Positions 14,176 to 24,794 of a stretch of DNA of 58,035 bases are shown here, piece by piece. The stretch is from Rozella allomycis CSF55 (taxonomy: Eukaryota > Rozellomycota), in NCBI GenBank assembly GCA_000442015.1, contig KE560897.1, positions 1 through 58,035 on the forward strand, written 5' to 3'. How positions within the stretch are numbered: the stretch's first letter is position 1; each line of letters starts with the position of its first letter. A model generated the notes under the pieces. That model did no database searches, was not told the DNA's origin, and saw nothing but the letters and a program-made list of their open reading frames with translations. The position numbers and the translations under genes were made by a program.

Positions 14176-14724
14176 ATGATCACGCACATGAACAAATTAG
14201 TTTATATATCAACATTTTCTTCAAGTGATTATTTAATCATAATGAATCATGAATTGGTAAAGTTATTGAATGAAGCTAATAACCACTTTCACAGCTATGA
14301 ATACCTTGATGCCTTGGAAAAATACGATATAGTTCAAAAGAGTTTGCAATCATTAATAACAACAGAACAAAAAGAGGAAAACATTCGAATTATTGGATCT
14401 AATCTAGTTGATGTTACATGTCGAATTCGTGTGGTGCAAAAGAAATTGGAGTTCAGCATCAAGAAAAGAACTTTCGAGGCTCTTTCTTTCGTAAAGGAGG
14501 CAGTTGAATATGATGAAAATGGGGATGTGAAAAATGCTATAGAAAACTACATGAAAAGCTTGAAAAGCTTGCATGACACATTAAAACTGAGACCAGATGC
14601 CGCCGTTACAAACGTGATCAAATATAGAATTAGCATGTATACCAAGCGAACTGCATATTTGAAAGCATTATGCATGTCCGGAAATATTGATGCAGTCAAA
14701 GGGAACCGCCGTGCAGCTCCGTAA
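14176..14724 (+). CDS. Helical MIT/TPR-like protein, unknown
   Basis: ORF of about 180 aa with two amphipathic helical repeats. The first is NEANNHFHSYEYLDALEKYD. The second, EAVEYDENGDVKNAIENYMK followed by LKSLHDTLK, looks like a MIT domain (microtubule interacting and trafficking), the helix bundle that binds ESCRT-III tails. The true start may be the ATG at 14242 (MNHELVKLL). The C-terminus (GNRRAAP) is doubtful, because another frame is open just beyond it and a small intron could extend the protein. I do not recognise an orthologue. Confidence 0.5.
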   Translation: MITHMNKLVYISTFSSSDYLIIMNHELVKLLNEANNHFHSYEYLDALEKYDIVQKSLQSLITTEQKEENIRIIGSNLVDVTCRIRVVQKKLEFSIKKRTFEALSFVKEAVEYDENGDVKNAIENYMKSLKSLHDTLKLRPDAAVTNVIKYRISMYTKRTAYLKALCMSGNIDAVKGNRRAAP

Positions 14725-14856
14725 CTCTGGAGTCTATTCGCAGCGCAAATCATTACCCACTATCCCACTCTTTTAATTATAATAGAAATTCCAGAAATAA
14801 TAAACCGTTTTAAACAGTCAATTATTTTTAAGTTTACTCAAATCAACGTGTCAACG

Positions 14857-15006
14857 ATGGTGGTTAAATTGACGGAAGACTCTTGCAAAATTGAATTATT
14901 TAATTTAAAATCTGGATTCAGCAAACCTATTAATGATAATATACTCAAAGTACTTGGTCATGACCGACTAACTAACTCTTTAAATTCATTAGGATTAGAA
15001 AATTGA
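14857..15006 (+). CDS. Possible small ORF, 49 aa, unknown
   Basis: Lies in the 380-bp gap between the MIT-like gene and MDM31. It reads MVVKLTEDSCKIELFNLK and so on, with protein-like composition, and ends at TGA 15004-15006. It could equally be the last exon of a gene whose other exons I did not find. Nothing else is recognised in this gap. Confidence 0.25.
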   Translation: MVVKLTEDSCKIELFNLKSGFSKPINDNILKVLGHDRLTNSLNSLGLEN

Positions 15007-15133
15007 GAAAAAGAGAAAAAAAGTCAATGTAATGTGGTAATATGCGCATTTAAACTTGAAGCAACAGATGCGATCTGAAAGAAGAAATGAAATATAATGC
15101 CCAAAAATGTATAAATTCCATGAATTTTCCGAA

Positions 15134-16964
15134 ATGATTTTGAGAACTTTACGGCAGTCTTCTTGTTTGTACAAAATTAACCCTTCATTACTTTCAAGAA
15201 GGCTTCTCAATTATGCAGATTTCTTATCAGTATATAGAAGGGCACCTTCCCGACATTTTTATAGTTCGCCAGATAACTTTAACTATTATTACCGAAAAAG
15301 AGGGGAATGGACAAGAAGAAAGTTATTTAATCTTGGAATGTTTGGGATCTTTGTGGGTACCGTGGCATATTTTACAGACATCAACACTTTTGCTTCAGTT
15401 CTTGTCTCTGCAGGCAATTTTCTTGATTACGATCGTAAATAATATTCTTTAAAATATTTCAGTTGCATTAAGAAACTTAATAGCGGATAGTTTAAGCAAA
15501 AGATGCGGATGCGAGGTTTCAATTGAATCGAGTATAGTTCCTCGTTGGGGTGAAAGAAAGATTCAACTAAGTAATATCCACATAAAGAAGAATCCCCTGA
15601 AAAAGGAAGATGGGATGTCTGATAATGAATACAACAAATTGAACAATTTTACGAAATATAATGTTTTCATTGAAACCTTTGAATTTTCTCTTTCCTTATC
15701 AAGATTATTGACAGGAGAAAGTTTTATTAAATCTTGTACAATATCGGGGATGAGGGGTGAAATAGGTAATGCTGATAATTTGGAGTAATTTATGACAAGA
15801 GAGGATTAGATTGGGAAGGCTGGATACCTGAAAGATTGAAACCCAACCAAATTGATTTAGATATAAAGAACGTTGTATTAAAAGATTGCAAATTTACTTT
15901 GCTATATGATAATTTCAGACCATATAATGTGTATATAATATCTTCAAATTTACCCCGACTAAGGCCTCAATGGCTCATGTATGATATACTCAATGCTGAA
16001 TCAATTGTGGGCATGTATGAAAATTCTCTGTTTTCAATGTATGCACCTCAGTTTGGGCTAATAAACAATCAGACGAAGGAATCCATAGAATACAAGAATA
16101 TAAGACATCTGAAAATTGATGGCATTCCGATCGACCATTTTACTTGGAATGCGTTGCCACCATTTGGTTGGGTGAGAGAAGGTTCAGTTGACGTATCTTG
16201 CGTCATTCAATTGCCCCTTTCAGAAAGAGAGATACTTAGTGAAGAATCGGTCAATAACATTAAGCAAACCATTTATTCTTGGCATCAAAAAATACTTAAC
16301 AAAGATAGTGTCGAAGATTCTGAAAATGTCATACTTGAATGGTTCCTTCAAAGTGAAATATCCAAAGGATTGAAGCACTACGAAGATTTATTCAGCAAAT
16401 CTATGTTTGCGATAAAGCTCAATGAATATATTTCAAAGAACGAGATCTTGTTAGAGAAGACAAGAATGATGTATGATAAGTCCAAGGAATGGTTATTAAC
16501 TCACAACTGGTTTTCCGATGGCAGTATCGATCATGAAATCCCCTTTACTGATCCTCAAAGATTTGAGCCTAAACGTGATTCAATTGGTTTTCAATTTGAT
16601 TTCAAATTCAAGAATTTAAAAGCTTCTGTTCCAATGAATAACGATGTATTAAACCCTTTTCAAAATGCTTTACTCCAGCCTATTATTGGCTACATGAACA
16701 TCCATAATGTGAACCTTCCAGTCTCATGTCATTTCAGCATGTCTATCGTAAAGAATGTAAACATATAATAATTAGGATAACTTTAACGGCGGCTTAACCC
16801 TCTATGATACTGAACTTATACCAACTACAGCAGACCAACTCACTCTTTCAATGACAGCAATAATGGAGAGAGAAAAAGAAAAAATGATTCAATGGAAAAT
16901 GGCAAATGTGGCGAATTTTTTTCAACAATTGTTTTCCCCTAAAAAAGTGCAATTGATGACCTAA
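15134..16964 (+). CDS. MDM31: Mitochondrial inner-membrane protein MDM31/MDM32
   Basis: Fungal mitochondrial distribution and morphology protein. The N-terminal presequence (MILRTLRQSSCLYKIN...) precedes the family block RRAPSRHFYSSPDNFNYYY, a hydrophobic helix (LFNLGMFGIFVGTVAYFTDI) and the large intermembrane-space domain. That domain contains IESSIVPRWGERKIQLSNI, RGLDWEGWIP, YDNFRPYNVYIISSNLPRLR and HLKIDGIPIDHFTW. Introns: 15438-15465 (28 nt), one near 15767 (20 or 29 nt, two donors both keep frame), and a 28-nt intron ending just before GATAACTTTAACGG near 16777. Total is about 582-585 aa. The family is known essentially from fungi, so this gene is an important taxonomic clue. Confidence 0.88.
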
Positions 16965-17151
16965 CCGTTAAAATGAATAAATTGTAACATTTTTATTTTT
17001 TGTGCTTTGATCTAAAAAAATTCTAGAAAAGGAAATATTGATAAAATGCCAAATTCCCGTGGCCGTCAAAATTACTTTCTTAAAACGTTTTCAAAACGTG
17101 ATTGTGGCTCATCTAGTCAAAAAAGGCGATCGATGAGGATCTACGCCACAA

Positions 17152-18588
17152 ATGCAAGAAAGGTCTCTTTTGTCTAGAAAAAAGAATACTTTAATCATAT
17201 CCTGCTTACTCTGTATCGCCATATCCTTATCAATATACTTTTCTATTCGGCTGAATTCATCTAGCGTTAAAAGATCTCGGCAGAAAAATCGAAGGGAGAA
17301 TGCAAAGAATTCGCTTTCGACTATTATTAAGAACACATTTGATGATTTCACTGGAAAGTACACTAGCAAAGAGAACGTCTTGGACTTCTTTCGCCCAAAA
17401 GCTCATATTAAATTTGTGCATAAACCCAATCGATCAAAGGAAATTTTTGCCACGCCCCCAACATCTTCAATGCTTGGCGACTTACATGATATAAATAACT
17501 TTGATATTGCAACTATTAAAAGATTAGATAAAGGAGAAGGAAAGGAAATCATTTCTAACTTGGCACTTCACGATTATGAATTCTACTATTTAGAACATCA
17601 AAACAAGAGAATCTTTGATCCTTTGTCAGATATTTTTGCATCATTTGATTCAATACCGGCCTGCGAATTTGATGAAATCACTCGCGAACCTCTAGATATG
17701 AGTAAAGTCATCACTTTCCACGAAACATTTCAAAGATGCAAAAAATTAGATCCGAAGGCAACATCGCAATGGCTAGAAGAAAAGAGAAAATCTTGCAAAG
17801 GACCTTTATGTGACTTGATCAATGCGAAAACTACTCATTACACTACAAAGGATATCGAACAGCTAAATTCTGTATCTCATGCTTTATCCGAGTTTGTTGA
17901 ACTTCCAAATAAGAATCGCCTTGTTCGCATTTTTTGTGCCACTGTCAGAGAGAAGATAAGCTTAAGTTGCGAAAGGCTCTTATTTAAAATTGAAAAGAAT
18001 GCATCGAAACGACGACAGCTAGAAATTATTACACCCCAATTGCTCGAATCTCTCGATAAAGGCGAGAAAATTGAAGAAGCTTTGGCTTTCATAACAAAAT
18101 CAATTTTAAAACTGATATGCGATCGTAAATATGAAAAGTTGCTGGTCAATTTATTCTTGGTTTACTTGAGCAGAGAAAAAGATGCCACTCTGTGCAAATA
18201 TGTTGTAATGGCTGTTAAGGAAATGCTAGAGTATAAAAAGTTTGTGCCGCGCCTTCAAGTATATTATTTGAATCTGATTAGCACTTTTAATGAACAATTT
18301 AATACGGACCCCAAGAGATACTTTGATGAACAAAGCAGATCTATTAAACGTGGCTTGAACTTCAACTTATACATAGGTTCCACCAAGGAAAAATCTAAGA
18401 ATCCAAACAAGATTATTCTTGGCGAAGACATTGATGTTTTAATAACAGATACTTCTTATATTGCAATAGTGAGGAATTGGTTAGACTATCATGGCTTTCA
18501 ATCTGTAAAAGTTTTAGATTTGGAGTATTTTACCACAGAGCATGAAAAATTGTCTATAGAAGAAAAATCTAAAATAAAATCTTTTTGA
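17152..18588 (+). CDS. Type II membrane / secreted orphan protein, copy 1 of a tandem pair
   Basis: Intronless, 478 aa. A short basic N-terminus precedes one hydrophobic segment (residues about 13-31, TLIISCLLCIAISLSIYF), which is a signal anchor. The rest is soluble, Lys/Glu-rich and helical. Two blocks are shared with the next gene. One is RCKKLDPKATSQWLEEKRK. The other is the C-terminal NLYIGST followed by ILGEDIDVLITD and VRNWLDYHGF. No known domain is recognised. The stop is only 28 bp from the ATG of its paralogue. Confidence 0.75.
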   Translation: MQERSLLSRKKNTLIISCLLCIAISLSIYFSIRLNSSSVKRSRQKNRRENAKNSLSTIIKNTFDDFTGKYTSKENVLDFFRPKAHIKFVHKPNRSKEIFATPPTSSMLGDLHDINNFDIATIKRLDKGEGKEIISNLALHDYEFYYLEHQNKRIFDPLSDIFASFDSIPACEFDEITREPLDMSKVITFHETFQRCKKLDPKATSQWLEEKRKSCKGPLCDLINAKTTHYTTKDIEQLNSVSHALSEFVELPNKNRLVRIFCATVREKISLSCERLLFKIEKNASKRRQLEIITPQLLESLDKGEKIEEALAFITKSILKLICDRKYEKLLVNLFLVYLSREKDATLCKYVVMAVKEMLEYKKFVPRLQVYYLNLISTFNEQFNTDPKRYFDEQSRSIKRGLNFNLYIGSTKEKSKNPNKIILGEDIDVLITDTSYIAIVRNWLDYHGFQSVKVLDLEYFTTEHEKLSIEEKSKIKSF

Positions 18589-18616
18589 ATCTAAATTTTT
18601 GCTAAGCCTTCTAGAG

Positions 18617-19921
18617 ATGAAAAGTTTTTCAAAACTTAATCCCAAGAAACAGCTTATTTTTGTATCTCTCCTTATTTTCGTTATTTTCTCGATTGTTTTT
18701 GCATTATTACTAACTGTTTGTCCTTCAGGCCGACGATTTTTTGCATTCAATAAAAGCGCAAGCATAGAAATTGAACAGACTGATGGAACAGAATTTATAA
18801 GCATATCTTCAATTATTTGGTTAAAATGCGGTCAAGCCAATACGTTGCTTCCGAAATTGACTCTGGACAAGATGCAGTTGCCAAAAATTAAGAATGCACA
18901 TTGCAATTGTGTTGACAGGTGGTCCACAATTATAAGCGACCCATTAATGATGAATGAATATACCCTCCCAATTTGTCATGATTTAGATAACATGCCAAAG
19001 ACTATGGAATCAAAAGCTATCCGGGCATTGGCAAGAGAGATTGACAATTGCAAGCAATACGATCTAGAAGCGACAAATAAATGGATTGAAAACCAAAAAA
19101 AATTAAATAACGAGAATAGTAAACTCTTCTTTGGAATCTTCAACACGGAAAATCTATTGGAATCAAAGTTCGTTCGAATTATTAATGTGTTAAGAAACGC
19201 ACATTCTATAGATGATATCACAGACATTGAAAAGCATTTTTCAGACATTTTCGGTTCTTTGCCGAAAATTAATTTTGTAACATTTTCACAATACAATGAC
19301 GATCAAATTATAACTTTTTTTGAAGAAAATTTTATACCAAAAGATTTTGATGAAAACTCTGCTATATCAATGGACGAGGTGCCAAAAAAGTTTGCGCATA
19401 AACTATTTGCGGATGATCCAGCCAAATATCTTTACAATTTTCTTATTCTGAATTATCTCGCTAGGGCATATGTGAAAACCAAGTTCTCAGATGGGAAATA
19501 TACAAAGCCCATTAAATCATATATTACTGGGATTAGTCTCAAAGTTTTGAGCTACTTGCGGAAAGAAATTGAAGAGACCAGGAGGTCAATTGACTATGCT
19601 ATCAATTCAAAACCCATTAGTTTAACAGAGGCTGACAGAATATTAATAAGAAAAGAAAAGTTTAATTTGATATTCGGCTCGACTCATCACAGAACAATCA
19701 AAATGAATGACTCTAGTACAAATGATATGGCACTGGTGAATAAGTCTTTACTCATTGGGGAAGATGTTAATGTATTCATTGTACCTGATGCACAGTATGA
19801 AGTTGTGAATCAATGGTTGATTGAACATAATCTAAGTAGCCAAATTTCACTACTTAACGAATCGGATTTCAAGCAGCGAAAAAACTATGAAATTGATGAT
19901 GAAAAGGAAAAGGAAAAGTAG
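18617..19921 (+). CDS. Type II membrane / secreted orphan protein, copy 2 of a tandem pair
   Basis: Intronless, about 434 aa. The signal anchor is near residues 12-36 (IFVSLLIFVIFSIVFALLL). Paralogous to the preceding gene through NCKQYDLEATNKWIENQKK and the C-terminal FNLIFGST, LLIGEDVNVFIV and VNQWLIEHN, in the same order and spacing class. Several Cys lie early in the lumenal part (CNCVDRW, ICHDLD). The ATG at 18617 is the first Met in frame. Only 28 bp separate it from the upstream stop, which leaves almost no room for a separate terminator and promoter. The function is unknown. Confidence 0.75.
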   Translation: MKSFSKLNPKKQLIFVSLLIFVIFSIVFALLLTVCPSGRRFFAFNKSASIEIEQTDGTEFISISSIIWLKCGQANTLLPKLTLDKMQLPKIKNAHCNCVDRWSTIISDPLMMNEYTLPICHDLDNMPKTMESKAIRALAREIDNCKQYDLEATNKWIENQKKLNNENSKLFFGIFNTENLLESKFVRIINVLRNAHSIDDITDIEKHFSDIFGSLPKINFVTFSQYNDDQIITFFEENFIPKDFDENSAISMDEVPKKFAHKLFADDPAKYLYNFLILNYLARAYVKTKFSDGKYTKPIKSYITGISLKVLSYLRKEIEETRRSIDYAINSKPISLTEADRILIRKEKFNLIFGSTHHRTIKMNDSSTNDMALVNKSLLIGEDVNVFIVPDAQYEVVNQWLIEHNLSSQISLLNESDFKQRKNYEIDDEKEKEK

Positions 19922-20138
19922 ATAAAATAATTAATAAATGTAATGTATTTTGTTAATACTGTCGTATTTGAATTTCGCTTTTAAGGATACTAATAAATAT
20001 GTCACATGTGGAAAGATAAAGTATCCTGTGTAATGGTAAGAAAAAAATGGTGGCAAGATCTGCAGTCCTGTCGAAACCTATCAGATGATCTGATAGAAAT
20101 TCCAATAAATCCTGCTGGGCGCACACGTGTCACTCAAT

Positions 20139-22474
20139 ATGGACAATTACATATTATTATGCCTGTTTGTTATTTTAAACTTCAGTCAAAAAGTAGAGTC
20201 CATATTAAATCCCTTACATTTTAATGGTCTCGAGAAAGCATTGGAAAACCGCCCCATCATCGAAGCTTGTTCCATGATTCACGGAGACTTTCTGCTATAT
20301 TCCTTGAAGACAAAAAGTTCGCCGTATCACGCTTTGGCGTCTAAAATCTACATTGTGACGGGAAACCAACTCAACATGCACACTAGAAGTGCTATAGGCA
20401 AATTAGAAATTAAAGACTGGATAAGGATTTCCGATTGGGCTAGGTAAGTATTTAGATATGAATTAAAATCAGTGAAATAAAGAAAAACAACTTAAACCGG
20501 GAGTCATTTGCGAAAAAGGTTAGAAAAGCATTCATTGATAATCCTTCAATTTCACTTTCTGATGTTATCAAATTTGCGATCCGGATCCATAATACAGCGC
20601 TAGATCCTAATATTGACGGTCACTTGCTTCATTCATTAATTTTATCACCTGCATGTTTTCTTGCTAACGACTCGAGTGATTTGCTAGAAAATGGTTTAGG
20701 CTTGGTGCCTTACAATCCAGATAACTATGGGATGATTTGTTCTGGATCTGATATTTTTAATAACCGGGAACAATTTGCATTTTGTCTATTCAGTGGAAAT
20801 CAATATCCGACTCTGTTACGTTACATGCGCCCTGTTGTGAATAGAACCGAATTTGCTGATTGCGGAGAAACAACTGTTTTAAATTTACTAGTCATACTTA
20901 TTTATGATATTGAAGCGAAAAGATTTGACTTGGATAGGTTAAAGTTAAATTCAAGGCCCACTCCTTATCTGAGCAAATTGATACATTTTTTTCAAGAATA
21001 TCCGGATGTGGACATTATAAATTCTATTAGAGCTCATAATGCCTTTACAGGTTTGGTTTCATTCCTACCTGGTGTTACGTATAGTCTTGATGGCATGGAA
21101 TTGACCGGAGGATTCAAAAGTTTCATGGCCGTAGTTAATAATCTTCTTGGAGTTAAAAGTCTTCGCCAATTATCTTATTTATACTATATAAAAACTGGCA
21201 TTACCATTGAATTCAAGGAGAAATTGGATAAAGAAGGATATGGTGATGTTAAAATAGGCATTAATAATTACGAATATAAAATGGAATTTTTTAGAGGCCA
21301 TTTTGGAATTCTACTTGTGTCATCTCCTGATGCACACCGATATTCTTTCCCGGTAATGCCGGGTACGGTCTTCAATTTGCCAAGTGTTGGCTTTTGGTTT
21401 GGAATGCTACAGAGTAGAGTCTATAAAAGTGAATTTGTTCTTAAATTGTCAGGGGAGAATTATAAAATTGACATTCGGGAACCTTTTTCCAATACCTTGT
21501 TGCTTCTAGAATCAAATGACAGAGTTTCATATAGACACACATTCTATAAGAATTTTGCAAAAATGATTATTTATTTAATGAAAGTGGAAGAAATGGAAAA
21601 TGGGTACTTAGATGAATTTGATTGGAAGAGAATTGAAGATTATGTTGTCCAAGAGTTGCCTCAATCAAGCTACGAAGTTTATAGAAATATAGTTATGAAT
21701 ATCAATTATTATCCACAAAGATTAATTGACATTATCATTAAAGGAGGGGATAGATTTGTTTTGGCGTTGTCTACTTACCATCCTAAATCCCTTGAGAGCA
21801 ATTTGTTGGGTACCATGGAAAGCATTAAAAATGTTCCTTTATTGAGTTACATGAAGGAAGCTGTATTGATGGGTTCTCCTTTCACTAAACCATTGATGAT
21901 TCTTGTTTTAAGGTCTGAAAATACGGTTTTAATTAAATGGTTCTTTGATGATAGCACGAATCCCGCCTTAAGAAAATTTGTTATTGATTCTATGCCTAAT
22001 CATCTACTCCTTATTGAAGATTACAATTTTAATGATTCAGAAGTGAAGATTGTTACAAATAAATTATTAGGAAATCCTCAAGGAAGTCTTAAAGTTCTCT
22101 TAACTTCAAATAACACTAAAGTGGTTGAAAAATTGTTAGAAAATTTGGATTTATCTGAATATGATCCTGAAGATGTTTATTCTCTAATGGAGTCTTCACC
22201 TAACTATGAAATGTTTCTATTGTTCCAAAATGCGCTAATGAAAACAAATGATGATTTTATGGCAAAACTACTGGAAATAATTTTAAATAACTTCGAATCA
22301 ACTGTTAATAATACGCACAACTTTTTACAACTATTAAAAACTATAGAATTAGATAAAACTCTTTGTGAAACGATTTTAGAGGCTTCTAAAAGTCAAGGAG
22401 TTCTAAATGCCCTTAAACTTCAATGCTTTGAAGTATTACCAGCAAGGAACTTTTACAACTTAACTTTAACGTAA
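20139..22474 (+). CDS. Large secreted protein with DCGETT motif, unknown
   Basis: Two exons joined over a 29-nt intron (about 20444-20472) give 768 aa. The signal peptide is clear (MDNYILLCLFVILNFSQKVE). Near residue 250 is RTEFADCGETTVLNLLVILI, followed by FDLDRLKLN, SFLPGVTYSLDG and LTGGFKSFMAVVNNLLGV, then a stretch with EFFRGHFGILLVSSPDAHRY. The isolated Cys in DCGETT and the later His residues could form a Cys-based active site, but this is speculation. The C-terminal 250 aa look helical and repeat-like. I do not recognise the family by name. It sits in a block of secreted orphans. Confidence 0.75.
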
Positions 22475-22614
22475 TTTATTATTTCGTTTAATAATAAATT
22501 TATTTAAATTGAAGTAAAGTTGTACTTTTATTCTATTGTGACAATTTTGACCCCCTGGATATAAACGTTTGAGGCTGATCCAGACTAAGCCTGTCAAAGA
22601 TTGTAACCCTTGCA

Positions 22615-24331
22615 ATGCGAATGAACGTTTTGGGCACTCTGTCACTATTTATTCTGATTTTATTAGTAAATGTGTTAGCTTCTAGTGCCGACTATTTTCA
22701 TTTTGGCATCTTTCCTTTTGGGAGATATTACAGCCTTCCACCCGGAGAAGCGGAACGTAGTATTCACAGAGAAGCGTATATGCTAGAAATACTTGGAGTT
22801 AGTAAACAAGACGAAAAAAATATGGGCATTTTATATAAATTGAAAAACCGTGCTAAAAGGGAACCTCCACCGTTCAACAATCCACAGTGCATTTTCAAAT
22901 TGGACGCCTACATTGAATATTATTATGAATTGTTCATGAACAAGAAGATAACTTTCCATGATGCCGTATTTCATATCGAAAATCGCGACTATGAATTGAT
23001 TCTTGAAAACGATTGTCAAGGGGATATTAGAAAAGTTCTTGGTGAATTATATGAAACAAGCATATTTATGGAGCACAACTTGATTAACAACTTATACCGC
23101 CGTACATTTGTAAAGACCGAGTTTACTGATCCGCAAATTGTAAAAATATTTATGAATGAAATGCTAAATTATATTTCACAAAGTATTTTTGATGAATTGC
23201 ATACTTTAACATTTTATGTTGACAGTGACGTGGTGCAAAAACCTTTACTTGAGTATGCGTCCAGAAAGTTAAGAAAATATGCAAATGACGGTATTTTTTG
23301 ATGCAACATATTATATAGGCGACTATTCAATCTTTTCACCAAACCAAGTCTATGATGAAATTCTAAACAGGAAAGAAATCAGATACCTTCCTATTTCTTC
23401 TAGGGATTCTTTCATTAAAAGTGTTGTGATCATTTTGACAAATGCGTGTTCCAAATTATACAGAAGTGTTGACAAAGAGTTCACTGTTACTGTTCCAAAA
23501 GACGTTTTCTCATTTTCTAATATTTTCAATAGAGCAATTCAGGATATTGAAATTCCAAATGAAGCGGCACTAAAATACTTGAAAATTTACATTAAAGCTA
23601 TTATTGGCAGTGTTATCATTATGAATGATGATTTTGTATTTCGGGAAAGATTGAGCGACGATATAATGGCCTTTATTCATCCAATTATACGCCTTTCTTC
23701 ACATGTAAGAAGAAAAATGTCATCATCAAAAACAATTGCTTATTACGATCTATATAAATTAATCAAATCTTCTCGGTCGGATTTAGATGACGAAGCTACT
23801 GAAACGATAATATTTAGACTATATACATTGCTTAATGTTATATCTATAACTTACACGGATTCATTAGTATTATTTGACGCCTCTGCTAAAGTTGATGATG
23901 ATCGATCCTTTAAATTTAAGACCATAAATAGGCGGTCTGTTTCAATGATAAATCTTAGCCAAAAGTTCAAGTATGGAAACAAAAAAGTTATAGAATTGAC
24001 CGACAAGCTTATTTACTTGATTTCCAAACTGCCCATTTTTGATTTTATTCCTGCAAATTTTCTTGAAGATAAATTCGAAGATTCGGTATATTTTTTATCC
24101 GACTTAATACCTAATCAAAGATCGGTCAAGAAAGCATCCAAAGCAATTTTTAAGTTCTTTGCTATGGGATTACTTCACGTAAGCATTCAATTTTTTTGAA
24201 AGAAATAGATTATAGTATTTGTACTTTTGCTCATCTACAAATCTTTGCCACACATTTTCAATTTCATCTTGTTCTTAACAAAGATAGTTCTAAATTTCTC
24301 TATGGCCTGCATAATGGAACGTACAAATTAA
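22615..24331 (+). CDS. Secreted/membrane family protein, copy A
   Basis: Three exons with introns 23291-23318 (28 nt) and 24179-24208 (30 nt) give 552 aa. Signal peptide about residues 1-24 (NVLGTLSLFILILLVNVLA). The N-terminal domain has CIFKLDAYIEYYYELF, KKITFHDAVFHIENRDYELI and then a Cys. It aligns with copies B (28272-30144) and C (31755-34132). The middle is helical. The last exon encodes a strongly hydrophobic segment (IIVFVLLIYKSLPHIFNFIL), so the protein is probably membrane-anchored at its C-terminus. No known domain is seen. Family membership is from direct comparison of the three sequences in this window. Confidence 0.8.
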
Positions 24332-24414
24332 TAGCTTGGTACTTTAATAAACTGTATTTCTTCATCTAATGTACAGGCGATCAGCCACCAAGTTTATTGG
24401 TTAACTCATCCATC

Positions 24415-24702
24415 ATGTCCCTGAATTATGCTTTTCGGCGCTTCAGGCAAATGAAGGCATTTTATTATAGCGTTAATCCATTAGATATGGCTTTAAAACT
24501 CAAACTTAAAACAACTTTGGGGGCAGCCGTCATTGTTGCTTTTGTATTTGCAGAGTGTAATCCTATTTGAGCATTTATATTAGGGTCTGTTGCTGTTCAG
24601 CTTACCAAACCGGACGATTTTCTTGACATCGATGAAGAACTTCGACGAAGCAGACTTGATTACAGTCATTATTTCCCGAAAGCGTATTATAAGGAATCAT
24701 AA
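24415..24702 (+). CDS. Small single-pass membrane protein, unknown
   Basis: Two exons with a 27-nt intron (GTAATC to TTAG, near 24560-24586) give 86 aa. It begins MSLNYAFRRFRQMKAFYY. One transmembrane helix follows (TTLGAAVIVAFVFAEWSVAV), then a polar tail DDFLDIDEELRRSRLDYSHY ending near FPKAYYKES. The layout, with a basic N-terminus, one helix and a charged tail, suits an accessory subunit of a mitochondrial complex. I do not recognise it. It lies 84 bp after secreted copy A and just before the mitochondrial peptidase gene. Confidence 0.55.
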
Positions 24703-24794
24703 TAAATGAGCAAACTAGTTGAGATTTTTTTTGGTTTTTTATTTAGCTCTGGCATACATTGCCTTGTTGGGATTGATATTTGCTGCGCCAAAGA

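Noticed and set aside
17046-17177. Short ORF MPNSRGRQNY... before the tandem secreted pair
   Set aside because: Only 43 codons, overlapping the next start in another frame; no splice to a neighbour could be supported.
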